Shown: piece after piece, positions 59,252-64,000 of the stretch
Layout: every line of letters begins with the position of its first letter
Numbering within the stretch: position 1 is the stretch's first letter
Source: Amycolatopsis thermophila
GTDB taxonomy: Bacteria; Actinomycetota; Actinomycetes; Mycobacteriales; Pseudonocardiaceae
Direction of reading: 5' to 3'
Assembly: GCF_030814215.1 (NCBI RefSeq)
Contig: NZ_JAUSUT010000001.1
Location: 4,774,001 to 4,838,000, forward strand
DNA length: 64,000 nt
Notes under the pieces: generated by a model
Databases searched by the model: none
What the model was told of the DNA's origin: nothing
What the model saw: the letters and a program-made list of their open reading frames with translations, nothing else
Position numbers and translations under genes: made by a program

Positions 59252-60015
59252 GGGTTACCTCCGTGTTCGGCGGGGACTGTGCGGTCAAGTTGCATCGACA
59301 CCTCGTACCGGTCACCCCGGTACCACGAGGTCATGTCCTCCACCGGGACTCCCGACGCGCTGGAGACCCGGCGGAAGACGAGGAGCGGGTCGCCGGTGCG
59401 GATGCCGAGCAGCCGCGCCGTCTCCCGGTCCGCCGCTTCCGACCACACCGTCTGGCGGGCGTGGTCCAAGCGGAGGTCGTAGTGCTGTGCGAGCTGCTCG
59501 TACAGCGAGGAGGTCAGGTCCAGATCCGGCAGCCCCGGCACCCGGCCGGGGTGGTACCAGCCGCGCTCGACGGCCAGCGGCGTCCCGTCCGCGCGGCGGC
59601 GGCGCACCAGCCGGTAGGCCGGCTCGCCGTGGGACAGGCCGAGCGCGCCCGCGGTCTCCGCCGGCGGCACCTCGCCGCCGCAGTGCAGCAGCTCCGTGGT
59701 GGGCTCCAGGCCGCGACGGCGCATGTCGTCGGTGAACGACATCAGGTAGAGCTGCAGCTCCATGCGCCGGGTCGCGGTGAACGTGCCCTTGCCGCGGGCG
59801 CGGGTGAGCAGGCCCTCCTCGACGAGCTTGCCGATCGCGGAGCGGACCGTCAGCCTGGACACCCGGTAGCGCTCGGCGAGCTCGCGCTCCGACGGGATCG
59901 GCGACCCCGGTGGCAGCTCGCGCTCGATCGACCGGCGCAGGATCTCGCGCAGCTGCGCGTGCTTCGGCGTCGGCCCGTCCACCACGCGGTCGGCGCTGGT
60001 CGTCGTCGCGGCCAC
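59248..60015 (-). CDS. GntR/HutC-family regulator, DasR-like
   Basis: 255 residues, GTG start with GGAGG upstream. The N-terminal winged helix (ELAERYRVSRLTVRSAIGKL, then LLTRARGKGTFT) is followed by a UTRA ligand domain (MSFTDDMRRRGLEPTTELL), as in DasR and NagR, which sense glucosamine- or GlcNAc-6-phosphate. A dre-like site lies 64 bp upstream of its start, in the divergent gap with the EIIB gene, so it probably controls both PTS operons. Confidence 0.93.
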   Translation of the reverse strand: MAATTTSADRVVDGPTPKHAQLREILRRSIERELPPGSPIPSERELAERYRVSRLTVRSAIGKLVEEGLLTRARGKGTFTATRRMELQLYLMSFTDDMRRRGLEPTTELLHCGGEVPPAETAGALGLSHGEPAYRLVRRRRADGTPLAVERGWYHPGRVPGLPDLDLTSSLYEQLAQHYDLRLDHARQTVWSEAADRETARLLGIRTGDPLLVFRRVSSASGVPVEDMTSWYRGDRYEVSMQLDRTVPAEHGGNP

Positions 60016-60078
60016 GCCACCTCCAGGTTTCGGGTTGGTTTCCGGGGTCGCACCGGCGGCCGAAGATTGGTACGTTCC

Positions 60079-60088
60079 GGTCTAGACC
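60079..60088. promoter_or_regulatory. dre-like site (DasR operator)
   Basis: GGTCTAGACC, a perfect palindrome at the core of the DasR-responsive element of streptomycetes and Saccharopolyspora (consensus close to ACTGGTCTAGACCACT). It lies between the divergent GntR and EIIB genes, 64 bp and 91 bp from their starts. Confidence 0.75.
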
Positions 60089-60178
60089 ATTTCTTGATGG
60101 GGCAGAATGCTCCGCTACCCGGACTGGTGTCAACCACCGTTACGGGTTCGTGTTCGACCGACGAGTGAGGAGACCGCG

Positions 60179-60415
60179 ATGGCGGACGACAGGCCGGAAA
60201 AGATCCTCGCGGCACTGGGTGGCGCGGACAACGTCATCGAGATCGAGGGCTGCATCACGCGGCTGCGCTGCGAGCTCGAGGACGGTTCGGTGGTGGACGA
60301 GGCGGCGCTCAAGTCGGCCGGCGCCCACGGGGTGATGAAGATGGGCTCGGTGGTGCAGGTGGTCGTCGGACCGGAGGCGGACACGATCGCCGGCGACATC
60401 CAGGACCTGCTGTGA
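60179..60415 (+). CDS. PTS EIIB component (GlcNAc/glucose type)
   Basis: 78 residues from the ATG at 60179 (GAGGAGACC upstream). The phosphorylated cysteine is Cys25 in IEGCITRLRCEL. It is the stand-alone EIIB that phosphorylates the sugar brought by EIIC. Its stop overlaps the EIIA GTG (GTGA). Confidence 0.93.
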   Translation: MADDRPEKILAALGGADNVIEIEGCITRLRCELEDGSVVDEAALKSAGAHGVMKMGSVVQVVVGPEADTIAGDIQDLL

Positions 60416-60864
60416 GCCTGCTCGTGCTGAGCCCGGTCGCGGGCCGGGTCACGCCCATGTCGCAGGTGCCGGACCCGGTGTTCGCCGGGTCGATGGTCGG
60501 GCCCGGCGTCGCGGTGATGCCCTCGGGCGGGCGGCAGGACGCGCTCAGCCCGGTGGACGGGACGGTCGTCACGCTGCACCCGCACGCGTTCGTCGTGGCC
60601 ACCGAGGGCGGTCAGGGCGTGCTGGTGCACCTGGGCATCGACACGGTGAAGCAGAAGGGCGAGGGCTTCACGCTGCACGTCGTCAAGGGCGAGTCGGTGC
60701 GCGCCGGGCAGCCGCTGATCAGCTGGGACCCGGACGCGGTCACCGCCGCCGGGTATTCACCGGTGGTGCCCGTGGTCGCGCTCGACGCGGACGCCGAGGC
60801 GCTGTCCGGGCTGCCCGACGGCGGCGACATCGGCGCCGGCGAGCAGCTGTTCACCTGGGACTGA
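60412..60864 (+). CDS. PTS EIIA component (glucose/Crr type)
   Basis: 150 residues. The active-site His73 is in VLVHLGIDTVKQKGEGF; a second conserved His is in VVTLHPHAF. It takes phosphate from HPr and gives it to EIIB. It ends 15 bp before the stop of the convergent Rieske gene. Confidence 0.94.
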   Translation: MSLLVLSPVAGRVTPMSQVPDPVFAGSMVGPGVAVMPSGGRQDALSPVDGTVVTLHPHAFVVATEGGQGVLVHLGIDTVKQKGEGFTLHVVKGESVRAGQPLISWDPDAVTAAGYSPVVPVVALDADAEALSGLPDGGDIGAGEQLFTWD

Positions 60865-60879
60865 GGACGACGCCGCGCG

Positions 60880-61329
60880 CTAGGCCGTCACGACGTTCGT
60901 GCCCTCGACCTTCACCGGGATCGGGGTGAGCCCGGTCTCGGCGGGGCCCCTCTTCAGCGCGCCGGTGAGCGTGTCGAACTGCGAACCGTGCAGCGGGCAC
61001 TGGAGGTGGTCGCCGTCCGGGGCCACCGTCCCGCCCTGGTGCGGGCACACGGCGCTGAAACAGGCCGCGGTGGTCTCGGTCGGGCGCGCCACGATGGCCG
61101 GCTTGCCCTCGACGGTGACGGACTTGGCCTGACCGACCGGGATGTCGTTCAGCGCCGCGACCGTGGTGCCCGAGGGGGCGGCCGGCGCCGCGCCGGTGTT
61201 CTGGCTGCTGCCGGAGGTGCCGCTGTCGCTGCCACCGCAGGCGGCCAGGACCACGGTGCCGGCGGCGGCGCCGGCCACGGCGACCCCGGTCGTCAGGACG
61301 CTACGGCGAGTGGGTGTCTGCGCAGTCAT
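60880..61329 (-). CDS. Tat-exported Rieske [2Fe-2S] lipoprotein
   Basis: 149 residues from the ATG at 61329. The N-terminus TPTRRSVLTTGVAVAGAAAG is a twin-arginine signal with a lipobox (VLAAC, Cys31), so a folded FeS protein should be exported and lipidated. The Rieske ligands are Cys95-x-His97 and Cys111-x2-His114 (CPHQGG and CPLHGSQFD). It may be an extracytoplasmic electron carrier. It is divergent from the ECF sigma operon and has its own SigL-type promoter, so it is probably a member of the same regulon. Confidence 0.92.
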   Translation of the reverse strand: MTAQTPTRRSVLTTGVAVAGAAAGTVVLAACGGSDSGTSGSSQNTGAAPAAPSGTTVAALNDIPVGQAKSVTVEGKPAIVARPTETTAACFSAVCPHQGGTVAPDGDHLQCPLHGSQFDTLTGALKRGPAETGLTPIPVKVEGTNVVTA

Positions 61330-61336
61330 GTCCGGT

Positions 61337-61364
61337 GACACGGGTGGTGGTCCCGGCCGGTTCA
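61337..61364 (-). promoter_or_regulatory. SigL-type ECF promoter for the Rieske lipoprotein
   Basis: On the minus strand TGAACC (61364-61359), 16 bp, then CGTGTC (61342-61337). This fits the SigL consensus of mycobacteria (TGAACC-N16-18-CGTGTC, from memory). The -10 element ends 8 bp before the ATG at 61329. Confidence 0.72.
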
Positions 61365-61378
61365 ATCCGCTCCCGGAT

Positions 61379-61406
61379 TGAACCCGATCGCGCTCCCTTC
61401 CGTGGT
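61379..61406 (+). promoter_or_regulatory. SigL-type ECF promoter for the sigma operon
   Basis: TGAACC (61379-61384), 16 bp, then CGTGGT (61401-61406), 38 bp before the ATG at 61444. It mirrors the divergent promoter at 61337-61364; the two -35 boxes form an inverted pair 14 bp apart. Confidence 0.7.
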
Positions 61407-61443
61407 GAACGGGTGCAAGGATCGCCGGTGAGGAGGTCGGGTC

Positions 61444-61833
61444 ATGGTGACGTGGCTGTTGCGGATCCTGGTGGTCCTCGGGCTGCTCGGATCCGCCTGG
61501 GTGCACTACAACCTGTGGGCCAACGAGGGCTTCGACCAGATCAGCACGATCGGGCCGTTGTTCCTGGTCAACGCGGTCGCCGGGGTCGTGATCGCACTGG
61601 CGGTGCTGGTCTGGCACCACTGGCTGCCGGTGCTGGCCGCGATCGGCTTCGGGGCGGCGACGCTCGGTGCCTACCTGATTTCGCTGACACCGGGCGGGTT
61701 GTTCGGGGTGCGGGAGCAGTTCGTGACGGCCGCCGAGAAGTGGGGCGTGATCACCGAGGCCGGGTGCATCGTGTTCGGGATCGCGTTGCTGTTCACGCAG
61801 CGGGTGCGGCGGAAGCAGGGCGTGCTGGTGTGA
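61444..61833 (+). CDS. small four-helix membrane protein
   Basis: 129 residues, GAGGAGG upstream. Four membrane helices (LLRILVVLGLLGSAWVHYNL in the first) and no soluble domain. Its stop overlaps the GTG of the sigma gene (GTGA), so it is the first gene of the sigma operon. No function known; a DoxX-like or sensor role is possible. Confidence 0.82.
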   Translation: MVTWLLRILVVLGLLGSAWVHYNLWANEGFDQISTIGPLFLVNAVAGVVIALAVLVWHHWLPVLAAIGFGAATLGAYLISLTPGGLFGVREQFVTAAEKWGVITEAGCIVFGIALLFTQRVRRKQGVLV

Positions 61834-62342
61834 AGGAGGCCGCGGAGGACCAGTTGATGCGGGCGCTGCACGACGATCACGCGGCGGCCCTGTGGTTCTA
61901 CGCGCTCCGGCTGACCGGAGGTGACCGCGCCCGCGCCGAGGACGTCGTGCAGGAGACCCTGCTGCGGGCGTGGAAGCACCCGCGGGTGCTGGACCAGACG
62001 CAGGGGTCCGCGCGGGCGTGGCTGTTCACGGTGGCCCGGCGGATCGCCATCGACGACTGGCGTTCGGCCGCGCACCGCTCGGAGGTGACCACGGACGCGC
62101 CGCCCGAGGTGGCCATGCCCGACGACACCGACCGGGCGTTGCAGGGCTGGTTGGTGGCCGAGGGGCTGAAGGAGTTGTCCGTGGCGCACCGCGAGGTGCT
62201 GTTGTTGTGCTATTTCCAGGGTTTCTCGGTCGCCGACGCGGCGGCGCGGCTCGGGATCTCGCCCGGGACGGTCAAGTCGCGGACGCACTACGCGTTGCGG
62301 GCGTTGAAGCTCGCGTTGGAGGAGAAGGGGGTGACCCGGTGA
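61830..62342 (+). CDS. ECF RNA polymerase sigma factor (SigL-like)
   Basis: 170 residues, GTG start. Region 2 (DRARAEDVVQETLLRAWKHP, RAWLFTVARRIAIDDWRS) and region 4 (SVAHREVLLLCYFQGFSVAD, LGISPGTVKSRTHYALRAL) are complete; there is no region 3, as in all ECF sigmas. The two matching promoters upstream suggest autoregulation. It overlaps the anti-sigma gene by GTGA. Confidence 0.94.
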   Translation: MKEAAEDQLMRALHDDHAAALWFYALRLTGGDRARAEDVVQETLLRAWKHPRVLDQTQGSARAWLFTVARRIAIDDWRSAAHRSEVTTDAPPEVAMPDDTDRALQGWLVAEGLKELSVAHREVLLLCYFQGFSVADAAARLGISPGTVKSRTHYALRALKLALEEKGVTR

Positions 62343-63001
62343 GCAGGGCCGAGGAGCAGCCGATGACCAGGCGGGACGACGATCCGTTCGTCGCCTACGA
62401 CGCGGCCTACGTGCTGGGCGCCCTGTCCCCGGAGGACCGCGCCGAGTTCGAGGCGCACCTGCGGGTCTGCGACCGGTGCTCGCGGGCGGTGGCGGAGCTG
62501 GCCGGGCTGCCCGGGCTGTTGTCGCAGGTGACGCCCGACATGGCCGAGGAGGAGGCGCCGCCGGACCGGTTGTTGCCGGCGTTGTTGCGCCACGTGCGGC
62601 GGGTCCGCCGGCGGCGTACCTGGACGACGTTCGGGGTGGCGGTGGCCGCCGCGGCGGCGGTGCTGGCGGCGATCTTCGTGCCCCAGACGGGCGGCGGTGC
62701 CGGCGGGACGGCCATGACGCCGCTGGGGGCGTACCCGGTCCAGGCGACGGCCGCGGTGGCGGCGGTGTCCGGCGGTAGCCGGGTGGACATGTCGTGCAGC
62801 TACCACGGTTCCTACCGCGCGGCGGGATACCTGCTGGTCGCCGTCCGGCGGGACGGCTCGGAGGCGGAACTGGCGAAGTGGACGGCCGAACCCGACCGCG
62901 ACGCGCGGATTTCCGTGGGGACGGACGTGCCGCCGGAGCAGATCCAGGCGCTGGAAATCCGCACGACGAGCGGGGTTGCCTTGCTGCGGTGGAATCCCTG
63001 A
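62339..63001 (+). CDS. zinc-binding anti-sigma factor (RslA/RskA-like)
   Basis: 220 residues. The N-terminal zinc-binding motif HLRVCDRC (His40, Cys44, Cys47) is the HxxxCxxC of ZAS anti-sigma factors. A membrane helix lies at about residues 95-112, and the extracytoplasmic part contains a further CSYHGSYRAAGYLLVAV segment. It holds the ECF sigma inactive until a signal at the membrane releases it, probably redox since the zinc site contains thiols. Confidence 0.93.
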   Translation: MSRAEEQPMTRRDDDPFVAYDAAYVLGALSPEDRAEFEAHLRVCDRCSRAVAELAGLPGLLSQVTPDMAEEEAPPDRLLPALLRHVRRVRRRRTWTTFGVAVAAAAAVLAAIFVPQTGGGAGGTAMTPLGAYPVQATAAVAAVSGGSRVDMSCSYHGSYRAAGYLLVAVRRDGSEAELAKWTAEPDRDARISVGTDVPPEQIQALEIRTTSGVALLRWNP

Positions 63002-63850
63002 GCGTGCACCTGGTTGCGCTCCCGCGGATGAAGCCGGGCACACTCGGCGGACTTCTCCGCCTGGCGCCGAAACTGCCGTCCTGAGACTCGCTCCGTGTTC
63101 GACCCACGGGCTGTCCGCGGGGACCTCGGTGGCCGTGCTGGGAACGCCGGCCGGCCTGGTGGTGATCTGGCCCTGTCGGCCTCGTTGGGACGACCTCGTT
63201 GACCGGTTTGGGCGGCGGGTTCGTTCAGCAGGTTCGACCTGCGCTGCCGTGACGCACGTGCGGCCGCTGCGCGCAGGGCCTGCTGGAGATCTGCCATCTC
63301 GGGAACTCCGGCGGGGTTGTGGCCGGCTCGTGGTGCGGGACCCCGAGCTCAAGGCGCGCGTCGCGAAGCCGATCCGGGAGGTGGGCGAGGCCGCGCAGTG
63401 CGAGTACGGTCACCGCAGCGCGCTCGTCGGCTGCCGCACCGCGTGTGGTGGTTTGCCTGGTGAGTTGTGTGTTTGCTGGGGTTGGTCGGTCCGGTCGTGC
63501 CGGGTGTCGTGGCTTCGTGCCAGGTTCTGCATCCGCTGGTGGTTGAGCTGGTCGGTCCCATCGCACCGGGTGTCGTGGCTCTGACTGGTTCTGCATCCGC
63601 TGGCTGCGAGCCAGTCGGACCCCTCCTGGTCTGGCCCGGGTTTCCCTGGATCGCCCGCCGGTCCGCATGGACCGTGAAGTCCTCCAGTCGCACGTTGACG
63701 AGTGGGATTTTCGCTCGGCCACGAGGTGTCGTCTCGTGCCATCGCGAATGGCGGCGACGGCGCGGTGCGCCCACTTGATATCCCCCGGACGGCGGCGTGT
63801 ACGCACCATTGGTCATCTCACGCCGCTACTAGCGGAACACTTGTGCCCCA
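63002..63850. other. gene-poor region with a partial tandem duplication
   Basis: No supported gene. Open frames on the minus strand (for example from ATG 63816 and ATG 63297) lack ribosome sites or codon bias and may be decayed remnants. Two near copies of about 55 bp start at 63484 and 63551 and share CCGGGTGTCGTGGC and GGTTCTGCATCCGCTGG. The left part is G/T-rich on the plus strand, as at the two repeat islands. Confidence 0.45.
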
Positions 63851-63898
63851 ACGAAAGTCCCACTCGCACGACCCGTTTTGCGTGAGTGGGACTTTCGT
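63851..63898. repeat. long perfect inverted repeat
   Basis: ACGAAAGTCCCACTC (63851-63865) and GAGTGGGACTTTCGT (63884-63898): 15-bp perfect arms, 18-bp loop. It could be a terminator, but no gene ends close by. Its arm (GAGTGGGACTTTC) is built like the GAACGGTCCGTTC cores of the two islands. Confidence 0.7.
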
Positions 63899-63945
63899 GC
63901 GCGCTCGTATTTGGCGTTCCCGCTCCGACTGGCCAAGCTGGAATC

Positions 63946-64000
63946 ATGAACTGGGGAGCGGTGGCGGCGATGGGTGCGGCGGGGACGTGCGTCGGCGCGG
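63946..64000 (+). CDS. possible start of a gene cut by the right edge
   Basis: An ATG at 63946 opens a frame (MNWGAVAAMGAAGTCVGA) that runs off the window. It follows the inverted repeat and shows high-GC codon use, but only 18 residues are visible and there is no clear ribosome site. No function can be given. Confidence 0.35.
   Translation, partial: MNWGAVAAMGAAGTCVGA

Noticed and set aside
63225-63816. Hypothetical genes on the minus strand
   Set aside because: No ribosome site, no family, and repeats interrupt the frames; recorded only as a possible decayed region.

Overview
The window is high-GC actinobacterial DNA, most likely from an Amycolatopsis (Pseudonocardiaceae). Support: very high GC in third positions, many GTG starts, GTGA/ATGA gene overlaps, a Ras-like GTPase conservon, an actinobacterial SOS box, a DasR-type site, and an aldehyde dehydrogenase that matches my memory of the vanillin dehydrogenase of Amycolatopsis sp. 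ATCC 39116. No rRNA, tRNA, CRISPR array or insertion sequence was seen.

Layout. 0-4.4 kb: the start of an SDR gene cut by the window edge, a membrane-anchored HtrA protease, and a divergent operon of lipoprotein, divergent Nramp-like transporter and two PRC-barrel proteins. 4.5-8.4 kb: a complete conservon (histidine-kinase-like ATPase, roadblock protein, DUF742 protein, GTPase) whose last gene is a styrene-monooxygenase-like flavoprotein. 8.6-12 kb: a 14-helix MFS pump carrying three C-terminal beta-sandwich repeats, translationally coupled to a second protein made of three more. 12.2-22.5 kb: accessory catabolism, with an amidohydrolase and a CoA ligase behind a leaderless, operator-overlapped promoter, a vanillate-demethylase-like Rieske system with a small extra ORF and an IclR regulator, and an MFS/LysR pair. 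22.5-24.3 kb: broken MarR fragments and a 155/156-bp tandem repeat. 24.4-33.5 kb: a short aconitase and NDH-2 operon, glutathione peroxidase, and a MarR-linked aromatic hydroxylase group. 33.6-39.2 kb: an orphan IclR DNA-binding domain coupled to a Na+/H+ antiporter with a UBP zinc finger, vanillin dehydrogenase, and an HxlR-controlled pair.

39.2-55.9 kb is core genome, with gene order resembling Rv2578c to Rv2552c of M. tuberculosis: an SOS-controlled radical SAM protein interrupted by an intein, aspS, rarA, alaS, ruvX, mltG and aroE. 56-61 kb holds a complete N-acetylglucosamine-type PTS (HPr, EIIC, EIIB, EIIA) with its GntR regulator and a dre-like operator. 60.9-63 kb holds an ECF sigma / anti-sigma operon and a divergent Tat-exported Rieske lipoprotein, both with matching SigL-type promoters.

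How the genes fit together. Vdh (vanillin to vanillate) and the VanAB-like pair (vanillate to protocatechuate) could form consecutive steps of lignin-aromatic catabolism, with the CoA ligase, FAD hydroxylase and aromatic-type regulators around them. The most unusual non-coding features are two islands of palindrome-cored repeats, one with an exact 52-bp period, lying between G/T-rich and C/A-rich arms, plus a related palindrome near the right edge.
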